Part shown: positions 24,525 to 37,600 of the stretch, in pieces | How the letters are laid out: every line of letters begins with the position of its first letter | Numbering within the stretch: position 1 is the stretch's first letter | Origin: a virus | Virus record (IMG/VR): IMGVR_UViG_3300036985_003303 | Location: 53,347 to 117,346 of that record | Length of the DNA: 64,000 nucleotides | Strand: one strand, 5' to 3' | The notes under the pieces: generated by a model | What the model was told of the DNA's origin: nothing | The model's input: only the letters and a program-made list of their open reading frames with translations | The model's database searches: none | Made by a program: the position numbers and the translations under genes

Positions 24525-26342
24525 ATGGCAACTTATATACAGGGACAGACAGATTATATTAGTCAGATACAGCCGACAGAACCAAATTTAGCATTTGATG
24601 CGCAAATATTGCAACAAAAACAAGCTAAGTATGATGCTAATCATAAAAAAGTAAGTGAGTTATATGGTTCATTATTAAACTCTTCATTGACGCGTTCTGA
24701 TAATATTGCAGCCAGAGATGAGTTCTTTCAAATTATCAATGATGACATTAGAAGAATGGGGGGTTTAGATTTTTCATTAGATCAAAATGTTCAAGCAGCC
24801 GCAGGTGTTTTTCAATCTATTTATACTAATAACAACATTGTTAAAGATATGGTTTGGACCAAAAACTATAACAGTGAAACAAATAGAATGGAAGGATTCA
24901 AAAATTGTTTAGATGAAGAAAAATGTGGTGGTTCATATTGGGAAGAAGGTGATAAATATATGCAGTATAAACGCGCTGAATACAAAAATGCATCAGCTGG
25001 CGATGCTTTAGGTATGGCAGATGTAACTTTTGTTCCATATAAAAGTGTAATGAAAGAAGCTATTAAACTAGCTAAAGATGCAGGTCTTAATATTGAGTAT
25101 GATAAGTTAAGTCCAGATGGTAACTACATGGTTACTACAAAAAATGGAGAAGTATTGCGTTCACCTTTAACTGCGCTTTTTAATAAAACCATTGGACAAA
25201 ATCCAAAGTTTGCTGAGATGTTTAAAACAAAAGCTTATGTAGATAGAAATGACTGGGCTTACAGTAAAGTAAACATGGGTGAATTTAAAGATGTCAATGA
25301 AGCACAGTTAGGATATGTAAAACAAATTGATAAAAATAACCAAGCAAAGATTGAAGAACAAGCTGAAGCATTAAATACAGACATTGGTCACTTAGATCAA
25401 AAATCAAGAGAGCTTGAAGAAGATTTTAAAAATGGTCGGTTTCAACAAGGTAGTGAAAAATACAATCAACTTGTTGAGTTAAAACAATTGCAAGAAAGTG
25501 CCGCAAATGCTAAAGCTTATACAGATCAAATTTCTTCTATTTCACCAACCAATCAAGCAGGCATTGGAGCTTTAACAGATCATATTGATAATCAAAACGC
25601 GTATGCTTATTTTAATGATGAGATACAAGGTGCTGTGAATACACTTATTTTTAAAGATGCTAAGTCAACTATGAAAGCAGATGATTTTGCTAAAATGAAA
25701 GTAGATCATAGTTATAAGTTATCTGAAATGGCCACTCAGCATGGTTACAATGTTGCATTGGATGCATCACAAACTGCAAATAAAATAGCATTAGAAGATC
25801 ATAAAAAGGCAATTGGTAACTCGGCTTATACAGGAGAAAGTAAAAAAGATTTATTAAATAAATCAGATACTTACATTGATACTAAAAATAAAGCTGAAGC
25901 GTATGATGTTAATGCTGCTGCAAGAGATAATATGAAAAAAATGGGATTTGGTACCGAAGTCCCTACAGCAGCAAGTGTGGCTACATATCAACCAGGAACA
26001 CAACTTTATGCTGATTATCAAAAAGCATTAAAAGCTGCTGAACAGGAATATAGCACAATACAACGTGAAGCAAATAAAGCAGCCGCTGCTTATGGTGAAA
26101 TTCCTAAGTTTAGAGATGTTATGACTATTACAGATATTCAAGAATATAATAAAAAATATGAGTGGGATTATGAAACTACTTGGTCTAAAAATACATTTAA
26201 TAATATGAAAACAAAGTATCCAAAACTTGCAGCATTAGGAGATGAAAAAGCTTTAGAAGTTTACAATGAAGCTATTTCAAAAAGTGATAAAACAAAACCA
26301 TTAGTAGGACAGATAGATATTTATTTAGATAACAAATATTAA
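24525..26342 (+). CDS. Conserved crAss-like structural/cargo protein
   Basis: A 605-residue helical protein. The first 160 residues are highly characteristic: TYIQGQTDYISQIQPTEPNL, QQKQAKYDANHKKVSELYGSL, LTRSDNIAARDEFFQIINDDI, then NNNIVKDMVWTKNYNSE and CLDEEKCGGSYWEEG. From memory I associate this pattern with a conserved crAss-like structural protein encoded before the giant polymerase genes. The rest is long charged helices with coiled-coil character (about residues 280-330). No signal peptide or membrane segment. A role as internal cargo ejected with, or holding, the polymerase is inferred from order. Confidence 0.7.
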   Translation: MATYIQGQTDYISQIQPTEPNLAFDAQILQQKQAKYDANHKKVSELYGSLLNSSLTRSDNIAARDEFFQIINDDIRRMGGLDFSLDQNVQAAAGVFQSIYTNNNIVKDMVWTKNYNSETNRMEGFKNCLDEEKCGGSYWEEGDKYMQYKRAEYKNASAGDALGMADVTFVPYKSVMKEAIKLAKDAGLNIEYDKLSPDGNYMVTTKNGEVLRSPLTALFNKTIGQNPKFAEMFKTKAYVDRNDWAYSKVNMGEFKDVNEAQLGYVKQIDKNNQAKIEEQAEALNTDIGHLDQKSRELEEDFKNGRFQQGSEKYNQLVELKQLQESAANAKAYTDQISSISPTNQAGIGALTDHIDNQNAYAYFNDEIQGAVNTLIFKDAKSTMKADDFAKMKVDHSYKLSEMATQHGYNVALDASQTANKIALEDHKKAIGNSAYTGESKKDLLNKSDTYIDTKNKAEAYDVNAAARDNMKKMGFGTEVPTAASVATYQPGTQLYADYQKALKAAEQEYSTIQREANKAAAAYGEIPKFRDVMTITDIQEYNKKYEWDYETTWSKNTFNNMKTKYPKLAALGDEKALEVYNEAISKSDKTKPLVGQIDIYLDNKY

Positions 26343-26347
26343 AAACC

Positions 26348-28633
26348 ATGGGCTTAATATTAACTGCAACGGATATAAAAAAACCAGGAACACCTGCTTT
26401 AGATAAAAGTGGAACACCAGGAAAAATTGAATCAAAAGATAAAGTAGCTAAACTTAGTAACTGGGATTCTGAAATTGCTCCTATTATAGATGAACATCCT
26501 GAACTTAAAAAGACTATAAATTTTGAAACTTCAAAACCTATGATGCGTGCTGTAAATGGCAGGTATGATAATGTAATGGGACAACTAAGAGAAGATGATC
26601 CTAAAGCTTATGAAAATTTTAAGAAGTTTAAAAATAGTTCAGTAGCTATGGCTAATGAGTTAAAAAAAATTAATACTGGTGGGTTTAGTCCTGAGAATTT
26701 GTTTAAGTATCAAAAAGACGCAATGGTTTATTTTGATAATATTGAGAAGTCTTATGCGTATGACAAAAATAAAAGATTTGCAATGAACTCTGAAGGTCAC
26801 ATGATGACAAGAGAACAATATGATAAATGGGATCAGACACCAAGAGTTTCTAGGGATAAAGCATCAACTACAGCTAAAGTAGTTTATGATCCATCAGGTG
26901 AACAAGAAATTGTTGCTGATTATGAAACAGCTAATGTAAGCAGTGGTTATAAAAAACTTAAAAACATTGACCAGCATTACAAAAATCAAGGTCTTGATTT
27001 AATTCAACCAATTACAAAATCTTGGATAGCTACTTCTTTGCAAAGAATTGATACAAAGAAACCAGTTGCTGATAGAGATTCGTCTGCTTTAAATATGAAC
27101 ATGGATATTTTAAGTCATATTGGAAAATACAAAACAACAGGTGATCCAGATTTAGCAGCAGGTGATCAGCAAACTGCAAATAATATCCTAAAGCAAATCC
27201 GAGGAAAAGATAGAACTGAACAATTGCAACTACTTAAAACTTATTCTGATAAGATTAATGGTATGGCTGGTCGAATGGGTTACTATGGTAATGCTAGTAT
27301 CTATAACAAGTATAAAAAGGGCTACATTGGAAAAACTTTAGATTATTATCCGCAATCAAAAGACAAAGACCGTACTGATTATTATAATCAAACTCAAGAA
27401 AATGGAGTTATTGATAGAACAATTAATAACTACAGACAGTTTCGCGGAGTTAATAAAGATATTAGAGTTCAGACTAGAGAGTTGACTAGTTCTAAATGGA
27501 AAGAAATTGGTGATGCTTTTGGTTATGATTTAAAAAAATCTCAATTTGATTTAGCAATGGATCAGTTAGTTGATGAAAATGGAAACATTGTAAGTTATAA
27601 AACATGGAGCAGTAATCTTAGAAAAATAAAAGATCCAACTAATCACGTTTACACTCCAGGAGGCAATCCTACAGTTGGCAGCACATTTAAAAATATACAA
27701 AAAAATGGACTTAAAAATAAATCAGCTTTAGGTCAAATTTGGGAACAAAATAAAGGTTATCATGTTGGAGATGGCGGAATAGATTGGTTGCCTTATGGAA
27801 GCACTGACAAAGAAGATGTAGAAGCGGATTTAGTTGGTATTTATAGTAACTTAAAAAAGGCTTACAAAAAGAATTTTGATAATGTTAAAACTAACACTGT
27901 GTATGGTGCTACTTTGATGGATGCGGGTTTCGGTAATGAAAGAAATCAAGCAATGGAATATCACGGTGTTAGTTTAGCTGTAGATAAAAACATGAGATTA
28001 AAAGCAACAGAGGGACCAAAACAAGAAAACATAAATAAAGTATTTGGTTTGTTGTTTGATGAAAATGGAAATGTAGATAAACAGAATGTAACATTGTTTA
28101 GCAATAAAGACATTAAAGATGGACTCAACGCAGTACAATCTGATGAATTAAAAGAACAAAGAAAAAACAATGATGTCATTTTAAAAAACTTTTTAAAAAA
28201 AGACAATGATAATGTTACTATGACTTTCTATAGGAACACTAATGTTTCTGGTCAAGCAGCTTATCAGTTCTATAATACAAAAACTAAAGAAAGCATAATG
28301 GTATATGCTCCTAAATCAATGTTAGGAAAAAATGGTGTTAAAGAAGATTTGTTTACAAAAACCGGAAGAGATCCGCTAGACTTTACTTTTAAAGCTAAAG
28401 GTGAACTTACTATGCCTCAGTTAAATGATAAAGAAGGTAAACCTGCTTATGAATCTGCAGCATTAAAATATGATAAAGAAAATGATTCATATATTGGAGA
28501 GATTTGGGATTATAATAGTGAGGGTAATTTGAAAAAGAAAGTTATTGAATATCCTTATGGTTCTGCAATTTCTGTAAATGATGTTCAGAAGAAATTTTTA
28601 GAATTTTTAGGTGATTATAGAAACAGCAAATAA
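26348..28633 (+). CDS. Lysine-rich putative internal virion protein
   Basis: A 761-residue, very lysine- and aspartate-rich protein starting five bases after the previous stop. The N-terminal 50 residues are a disordered Thr/Pro/Lys linker (TATDIKKPGTPALDKSGTPGK). The rest alternates charged helices and polar loops; residues 420-460 hold GNPTVGSTFKNIQKNGLKNK. I recognise no enzyme motif. It may be the continuation of the preceding protein (the pair could correspond to one longer cargo protein in relatives), because the upstream product ends without a clear terminal domain. Together they lead directly into the polymerase genes. Confidence 0.6.
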   Translation: MGLILTATDIKKPGTPALDKSGTPGKIESKDKVAKLSNWDSEIAPIIDEHPELKKTINFETSKPMMRAVNGRYDNVMGQLREDDPKAYENFKKFKNSSVAMANELKKINTGGFSPENLFKYQKDAMVYFDNIEKSYAYDKNKRFAMNSEGHMMTREQYDKWDQTPRVSRDKASTTAKVVYDPSGEQEIVADYETANVSSGYKKLKNIDQHYKNQGLDLIQPITKSWIATSLQRIDTKKPVADRDSSALNMNMDILSHIGKYKTTGDPDLAAGDQQTANNILKQIRGKDRTEQLQLLKTYSDKINGMAGRMGYYGNASIYNKYKKGYIGKTLDYYPQSKDKDRTDYYNQTQENGVIDRTINNYRQFRGVNKDIRVQTRELTSSKWKEIGDAFGYDLKKSQFDLAMDQLVDENGNIVSYKTWSSNLRKIKDPTNHVYTPGGNPTVGSTFKNIQKNGLKNKSALGQIWEQNKGYHVGDGGIDWLPYGSTDKEDVEADLVGIYSNLKKAYKKNFDNVKTNTVYGATLMDAGFGNERNQAMEYHGVSLAVDKNMRLKATEGPKQENINKVFGLLFDENGNVDKQNVTLFSNKDIKDGLNAVQSDELKEQRKNNDVILKNFLKKDNDNVTMTFYRNTNVSGQAAYQFYNTKTKESIMVYAPKSMLGKNGVKEDLFTKTGRDPLDFTFKAKGELTMPQLNDKEGKPAYESAALKYDKENDSYIGEIWDYNSEGNLKKKVIEYPYGSAISVNDVQKKFLEFLGDYRNSK

Positions 28634-28642
28634 CAATTGGTC

Positions 28643-31600
28643 ATGGCAGATATTACAAAAACATTTACTGATGCAGACTTTGGGGATGCACCAAAACCAA
28701 AAGTTGATGCAGATGATTTAAAGTTTAAACAGTTAGCTGATAAACATTTAGAAAAAGCACTACCTAAATTAGTAAGTGTATATAACATGGGTAAAGCTCA
28801 GGATTTTTCTGCTAAGCAGGCTAATCTTGCAAAGTTTGCAACTTATGGTTCTGAAACGTATGGCAAGTTAGGTTTTGATCCATATAAAGCAGGTGGTGTT
28901 CCGGGTGTAAAAAGTGGAATGGATGCATTGTATGATGATAACACTAGTTGGACAGCTGATACAGGAAGGGCTTGGGATGGTATGTGGAAATTAGCAGGTA
29001 TTGGATTTCAAGATACAATTGGATTAGGTGCATTTGCTGACTCAGGAAATTATCTTGATTTTGAAGATACCATGAGTAAATTTTCTTCATCAAGAGGCGG
29101 TAATGCTGGCTTTTGGTCTAATACAATGTTGTCTTCTGGATACACTATGGGTATCATTGGAGGTATTGCTGCTGAAGAATTAGCATTAGCTGGTATTACT
29201 GCATTAAGCGGTGGTACTGCTGCACCAGGAACTATTGCTGCTGGAGGAACTCTTTTTGCACAAGGAGTAGCAAGAATAAAACAAGCAGGTAATATGTTGA
29301 AGTTTGTAAATAAACTTCAAGATGTAAAATCTGCAACCGGGTTTATGGGTAAAGCTGGAGCCAGTCTAAAAGGTTTTGGTAAAGCTCTAAATCCATTAGA
29401 AAATACAATGGATTTTCTTTTTACAGCAGATAAATTAAAAGATCTGAATGGATTAAAACAAACAGCGTTAGGTGTTGGCTCTATTGTAAGAGATGCTAGA
29501 AAAATTACAATGTCCCACGGTGAATCTAAATTAGAAGCTAACATGGCTTCTAAAGAGTTTAGAGAAAAAATGTATGATGATTATTACAAAAATAATCCAG
29601 ACATGGCCGGTAAGCCAGTTTCAAAGGAAATGGAAAGTAAAATTGAAGGCGAAGCTCAAAAAGTACATGACAATGTTTATACTGCAAACTTTGGTTTAAT
29701 CTATGCTACAAATGCAATTACATTTGATAACATGCTTAAATCTATGCGGGGTACAAATAGATTTTTTGCTAATGCTGGTGATTTATTTAAAGTTGTTAAA
29801 AAAGAAGGAGGTAAAGTAGCTGTTGATGTTCTAAAGAAAAATGCTTGGAATTATGGTAGAAAAAAACTTGGAGAAATAACATGGCAAGGTTCAATTAAAA
29901 GTATTGTGTCTGGTTCAATGGAAGGATTCCAAGAACTTGGACAAGACGTAATTTCTGAATCAGTTAAATCTTACCGCGAAAGAAATGTAAAAGGTTTACA
30001 GGTTCGTGGAGGCATGATGAGTTTCTTAGAAAATGATGTTTCTAAAGCCATTGATAAACAAAATAGCGGTCAAGGTTTAAGTACATTTCTTTCTGGTGCA
30101 TTAATGGGTGTATTTGCATCACCTGTTGGTTTTGCATCACAGCAAACTCAAAATTATTTATTCAATGGTGGCGTAAATAAATCATACAAATATTTTGCGG
30201 ACAAAGAAGGATACACAAAAGAAAAGTTAGATGTTGAATCTAAAAGAAAAGAAAAAGCAAAAGTTCTTACTGAGTTCTTTAACAACAGTAAGAATTTTGT
30301 TGATGCTTGGTCAAAAGGTATTTATTCACAAAGTGAACTGCAAGAACAAATATTAACTGCTGGTGAATCTGGTGATCAAAAAACCATGAAGAATAAACAG
30401 CATGAATCTTTTGTTAATGGCATACATACTTTACTTGAATCAGGAATGGAAAACCAATTTGCTGATCACTTAGAGTATATGGGTAAAAATTTAAACGCCC
30501 AGCAATTAAATGAAATATTTAGCAGAACAGATATTACTGAAGAAACTAAAGGTCAGTATCAAAAGAAACTTCAACATCAAGCAGAAAATATTAAAAAGCT
30601 AAGGGGTGTTTACAATGAAATTCAAAATACCATCAATAACCCAATTGATTTAAAGTCTTTAGATACTAGTGATCCAGAGTATTTGAATAAGTATTTTAAA
30701 TATAGGTCAGTTGAAAACTTGAAAAAAGAGTTATTGTTTAGTCATTCTAAAATTGCAGATAGAGCAAACAGGCAGAAAGAAATTAGAACTCAACTTAATA
30801 ATGACAATCCTCTTTCTACATTGGAAGTTAATGCTCTTTTAGATGATGGTGACTTAAACCAACAAATTCAATTATTAAAAACTGAAGTAGAAACAAACTC
30901 AAAGTTGTCTGCTTATGGAGATGGTGCTGTTCAAAATCAAGCACAAGCTAGGGCTAAGTTAAAAGCTTATGAAAATTATCAAGCAAAGTTAACTGCTTAT
31001 AAAACTGAACAGAAAAATGAAAAAGGTTCTATTTCTGAATCAGATACATTTGATGAACTGTTTGATGCTTATAACAGTATTCTTGAAGTATCAGGAAAAA
31101 ATAAATTAATTGATGTTGCTGCTCAGCGTGCATTTAATAAACAACAATTTAATAAAGTTTTTGATTATATATCTCTTGGTGAAGAAGGTAGATTTAATCA
31201 AGAATTAATTGATACTATTTTAAATCCTGTAGGTTCTTCTGCTTTTATTGAAGGCCAAGAAGAAATGTTAAAAAGACTTGAAGAAAATAAAGAAGATCAT
31301 ATTCTTTCTGCACTATACGAGTTTGATAAAAAAACAGTGTCTGATGATATGCTTAATGATTTATACAATAATGATTTATTTTTTGATCTACAGGAACTAG
31401 ATGATTTGTTGAATAAAGGATTAATGCCTCAAGAAATTTTTGACATTGCCACAAACAAACAAGCAACTCCAGAACAATATGAAGCTGCTCAAAAAATTAT
31501 TAACTCTTACATTAAAAAACTCAAAGGTAAAACCATTACTAATGACAAGACTCAATTAAATAAACAAGGACGCAAACTAAAGTCTGATAAAAGAACTATT

Positions 31601-34600
31601 GCTGGTATTTTAAGACAGTACAAAGTTAAATTAAATGAGCCAATTAAGTTGTCATCTCCTGAAGGACAAAGACTTTTAGCTAAATTAATGACGGCTGAAA
31701 ATAAGTATTTAACCAAACTGGATAGAGAAATTCTTACTAAGTTAGGTGAACAAGATGTTACAATTAAATTTGTTAGTGATAACACTTTGCCGGTTCAACT
31801 AACTGATGATGGTATCTTAGAGTTAGACATACGATTTGCTGGAAGTGATTATACTAATTCAGTAATGTCATTTGAAAATCTTATTGTTACAGGCCTGACT
31901 CAACATGCAATTACAGAAAAATTAAAAACTAAGGATGACTTATATTTGGCTGCTCGTAATGCAATGGAACAAGCTAAAAAAGCTTTTGCTAGTGCAAACC
32001 CAAGAGCTAATGTAGATGAGTTATCTGTATTTGAGGATGTCAATATTTTCATGACGGAAGCCATGAATGATTTGCAATTCCAGAAATTTTTAGCAACTGT
32101 AGAAGATACAGTACAGCCTACAAGTAAATCTCTTTGGTCAACTTTAAGTACGGGAATTGGAGTCATTGTACAAGAAGACATTGATAAAAAACTAGCCAAC
32201 CGGGTAATTAACATTGCTGCTAAAGCTTTAGATGATTCCATTATAGATAACATATCTGAAAGTAATGAGGAATCAAAAGAAGTAAAACAACAAAGAGCAA
32301 CTGCATCAAAAGAACAAGTAGAGGAACTAAATAAGTTGGCTACTGAACTTGGTCAGAGATGGAATGTAAATGTAAAAGTTTTGGCTTCACAAGAAGAAGC
32401 AGACAAGATTTTAAATAGTCTTCAGGATCCGTTCTATCAAAAGTTTTCTACAATTATAAATGACTTGCTTTATGATCCATTATACATGGGTTTCAATCTT
32501 CAGAAAGGAGTAAATGAAGTTTCTTTAAAAGAACTTCTTATGTCTATTTATGAAAAGTCAGAAAACTTGTCTGATCTAATTGCCAATCTAAAAGAACTTG
32601 CAGTTTATCAAACTAATGGTAAAGTAGGAGAAATGGTTGACTGGTTAGTGAGCAATGCAGACAACATTGGTGATGGAATTGAGATGGTTAAAAACATTTT
32701 CTTTCAAGCAGAAGAAGAAACTATTGCTGGATTCTATGATGAAAAAACAAATACAGCCTACATTGTTGCAGATGCTGTAAAAGAAAATACTTTATACCAT
32801 GAGATTTTCTTGCATCCATTTTTGATTAATCTTGAAAAAACTAATCCTGAATTTTATAAACAACTTGTAGCTGAAGCAAAAGGTAGCCAAGAGATTATTG
32901 ATTATGTTGAAAAAAATTATGGCACTGAAGACAAAATTGGTTCAAGACAATTTGAACATGAACTTGTTGGTAGAGCTTATGATTTAAGTGTCAGTAACAA
33001 ATTAAGCGAAAAGAAAGAACCAGGTTTATTCAAAAAAATGGGCCAGTTCATTAAAAGAATGTTGGCTAAAGTTGCTGAGTTTCTTACTATTAGTAAGTCG
33101 GACATTGGAAGATTTAATCCAAGAAAAACTACCATTACGGATTTGGCTGAGTACTCAGTAAATAGTAATGCTAAAGTTAATCTTGGTAAAATAATTGAAG
33201 CAGGGAAACAGGCGCAATCAACTGAAGCTACACTTAAACCGCGAACAAGAAAGAAGACTGTCAAAAGTGTAAGAACTGTTATTGAAGAACAGACTGTAAA
33301 CAAGGGAGGAGATTTAATTGTATTAGATAATGCAAGTGATCGTCCAGATATTTTTGGTGATTTTTTACACCCTGAAATTGTTTTTGGAAATAACTTGGCT
33401 ATTGCTGAATGGACTGAAAAACTTGTTGAACTTGGTCAAGAACTAGATGATGCAAGAATTACTAACTGGGCTTATGGAAATATCCGCGCTCAAGTTGGTG
33501 GTAGGTTAATCATTGATGTTACAGCTGAAATTCCTGTGTTTGTAAAGAAAGCATTACAAAACAAAAAAGCTAATCCGCGAGTAATTGAATTACAAAAAGA
33601 AATTGCAGATTTAGATGCAAAAATTCAACAGTTAAGTAATCAAAAAAAGACTACAGCTAGTTCTCCTAGTATTATTTCAGCTGATACAGAAGCTAAGAGA
33701 AAACAAATCCTTGATAAATGGAATAGTAAAAGTGCTTGGTATCAAAAAGAAGGCAGGCTTTCTGAGTGGTATGCAGAACGAGATAAAGAACTAGCTGCTT
33801 TAGGACAACCTGTTTCTAATCAAGCAGAAATTGACAAGATAAAAAACCAAATTAAAGAATTAGAAAATCAAAAAGGAGAAGTAATCCCTGAACCTAATTT
33901 TAAAGGAGAAGCTCTTTATTTTAGACAACCTTCCAATGATGGATCATTTAAAGATATGCATTCGGGAAAACAGCCTGAAGCTTCTTTAACAATGGTTAAA
34001 ATAGTTGTTAATGAAAATAATCCTAGTGAAGGAAGTATTGAATATGTTGGGGATAATACTATGTCTAAATTAATTTCAAATAGTCCTCAAACTCATTTAG
34101 GATTATTTGCAGAATTTGCAGATACTAAAGAAAAATTAAATCTTACAACTCCTGTTATAAAAAATATAAAAAAAGGAATAGTAAGAAAGACAGACACAGG
34201 GTGGGAAATTGTTCAACAACCCGTAATAGTATTTGGAGAAGTTACACCTGAAATTAAAACTAAATATTTTAATACAAAAATTGATAATTCTGCAGAAATA
34301 ACTAAATTAAAAAAAGAACTAGCTGCTTTAGATGGACAAACTTCGGTTTCTGCACCAGCCGCAGCTAAAGATCAAACATTTGAAGTACATGTAGGTGGTA
34401 TTGAAAGAGGATATACGGAGGTATCAGAATCTAAGGATAAAGGCGTTGGGGACATTAGAGGTTTAATTGGTCAACAATCAACAGCACAAGGCATATTAAT
34501 TACTAAGGGTGCAACAAATAGTGCAACTGAGAATGATAGATTTGTTGTACTTTATTCTAAAGTAGATGCTAATGGAAATAGGTTAGCTGAAGGTACGTCT

Positions 34601-37600
34601 AATGGACAACCTGGAAGAGATGGATGGGTTACAACATCAGTAAAGATTTCTGAAAACGCTACACAAGAAGAAATAGATAATGCTACTAGGGCAGCAAGAA
34701 CAAAGATGAATGCAATTTTACCAAATATTACTGATGGTAAATTTGTATTGTCTGCTGTTGACACATCTCTCAATGTTTCTGTTAAAGCTAGACCAAGTGC
34801 GGCAGCCCAAGATGATTCAACCGCAGCCCTGAAAGAATTTGAAAAAGCTAGAGATGTTTTGTCATTCTCTAAGAAAAAGTTTCCAGGGAAAAACATGCCG
34901 TTGTATCAGTACTTGCGCATGTTGAATAATGTTAAACCGGTTGTTGGACAATTTGCTTACTACATAAATAGAAATAATACATCAGATCCTGTTGTAGAAA
35001 AGCTTGGGACTATTACAAAGTTTAACGACAACTCATTTACATTCACTGATGCTAGTGGTAAGTCAGTTACTAGAGCATTAGATTTAAAAACCATTGAGTA
35101 TGCTAATCCATACTTTTTATTTAGTGAGAATGAAGTAGAAAATGAAGTGTCTTATGATGCAGCTGAAAAACTCATTAATGACAGGAAAGAAAAGAATTTA
35201 CCGCAAGTTTCTACACCTGATAATACAGCTGTAGATAAAGAAATTGCAGATGTTCTTAAACAAAGAAATGCTCTTCAAGATCAACTTAATGAAGAAGATG
35301 ATGACATTGTTGAAGAAGGTGAAGAAACTGTTCAGCAGGGCACTAAGAAAGTTAAATTCTTAATGTACAAATCTACTGGTACTGGTTCAACTGCAGCTTC
35401 TGCTGGTGAGTGGGTTCCGCTATTAGCTATAGGAAAAGCTATAACTGATGAAGGTGAAGAAATAGAATGGTTTGTTAAAGCTTACCATAAGGGACAAGAT
35501 CCTAAATTTAATAAATATGGCAGTTCTGTGTTTGCTGATATAGACAGAGAACTAAAAATAATGGAGCCAAATTTATTTACTGAACCTGAAAACTGGGTTA
35601 CTGAACAAATTTCAAGAGATATTGAAGAAGAAACTGTGGTGGAAGAAGAAATCCCAGTAGAAGAACAAGAACCAGAAAATGAAATTCAAGCTGAAGCATC
35701 TTACCAATCTAGAACTGAAATTTTAGATGATCTTGATTCAGTAAAAAATGAAATTGCAAAATTAGAAGTTGAGTATGATAAAGTCACTGAAGAAATAAAC
35801 ACAGGTAAATTATCATTGATTCAAAAAAGAAAGGCAAAAAACAAACAGAATCTTTTAGCTATTGACATCAATGACTTGTATCAACAACTAAATAATTTAC
35901 AAGCCGGTTTATCTGAAATTGGTGAAGAGGCTGAAATTTTAAATAATGATGCACAGTATGTTCCAGCTTTTGATTACAATGGAAATGAAATAATTTCTAG
36001 TGAAACTCCTTGGATGGATATTCCTCAAAGTTTAAGAAATGAATTAGCTGATTTGTTTGGTAAGGCGTTGAATAAATTAAATGATGCAGATGTTATTGCG
36101 ATTAAGGCTGAAATGAAGTCTAATCCTAAATACATTTCTGTTATTTCTGCATTTTCTAAATTGAGATTAGACCAACAAGATTCTGAGTTAGGAGCTAAAG
36201 AACTAAAATTAAACAATCAAAAAGTTGAAGATGCTAAGTTGAAATTAAAACAACAACAGCAACAAAATAGAATAGCTGCTCGTCAGGCTAAAAAACAAAA
36301 AAGAGCAGCTAGACCAAAGGTTAGTGATGAAGATATTTTAAAAAGTGTTTTAAAGGACTATGATTATTCAATCCTTTCTCCTAAAGAAATTAGTCAACTT
36401 GTAGCCAAGCTGAAAGATAAAAGCAATGCCTTAATTGATTATACTGTAAATGATATTTTAGCTTATATCAATAATAAAAAATTAGTACAAGCCCAGAAAG
36501 AACAAACGCTTGCAGATATAGAGCAACAGAAAGAGGAAGCTCGTGTCAACAAACAAATCAAAGGTAATCTAGACTTCTTGATGTTGCCTGTTATACCATT
36601 TAAAACCAACTATGGCAAGGAAATAAAAATGCGTATTCCTCAGAATGGAATGGTCAAGTTTATTACTACATATCATCCTGAGATATTTACTCTACCTAGA
36701 CAAGAATTTTTAGATGCAGTTAATGACATTCTAAAAAGTAGAATTACAGACATTAAGTTCTTTAACACAAAAGATTTTGGGTTTGAAAGAGGATCTAAGA
36801 CTACACATTTAAAACTATATTCTTTATTTAGAAAGTTAGAAAAAGAAAAAAAGTTGTATCCTGAAGTGGTTAATAAAATCAACTTGGCTTTATACAATGC
36901 TGACAGCAAATTTAGAATTAGAGCTACGCGTTCTGGTAAAAATGCTACCATGTCTTCTATGTATGTTATTCAAAAAGTAAAATCTACAAAAAGAATAACT
37001 CCTCCTGGAGCGTATGGTGCAAGTAAAAAGATTTTAGGTTCTTATGAAGTAAACACAGGAAATCCTTCTGAGTTTGATTTAGAGATAGCTATTGCTATGT
37101 ATTTCTTACAGGGTGGAAAAATTAAACTTAGTGCTTTAGAACAAGTATTTGGAGAAAATACGTCTGAAGTAAAAGACTGGAAAGGTGTAGCAAGTGAAAC
37201 TGCTTCTAATTCAAAAGCAAGTTTCGATGGTGCGTCTATAGCAATTTTAGAATTACAAAATTTTGATGTAACTACAACTGGAATAGATAGTACTATGGCT
37301 GCTAATGCACTTGAAGCTTTTTTAATGAAGTATTCAAGTTTATCTAATGCTGTTAGAAATTTAGTAGATCAAGTACAAAGCGATCAATCTAAAGCTGAAG
37401 ATCAAAATAGAGGAATCAGTAATGAAGAAGCAGATGAAAGATTGTTTTTGCAAGAGCTAGAAGAAAAAGGAATGTCTATTGATGAAGCAGCTGAATATCT
37501 TGCTCACTTAAAGTTTTTACAAACCGAAGAAGGTCAAGAAGCATTAGAATCTGAAGCAAAATTATTAGATGAGTATTACAACTCTCAAGAATTTGAATTA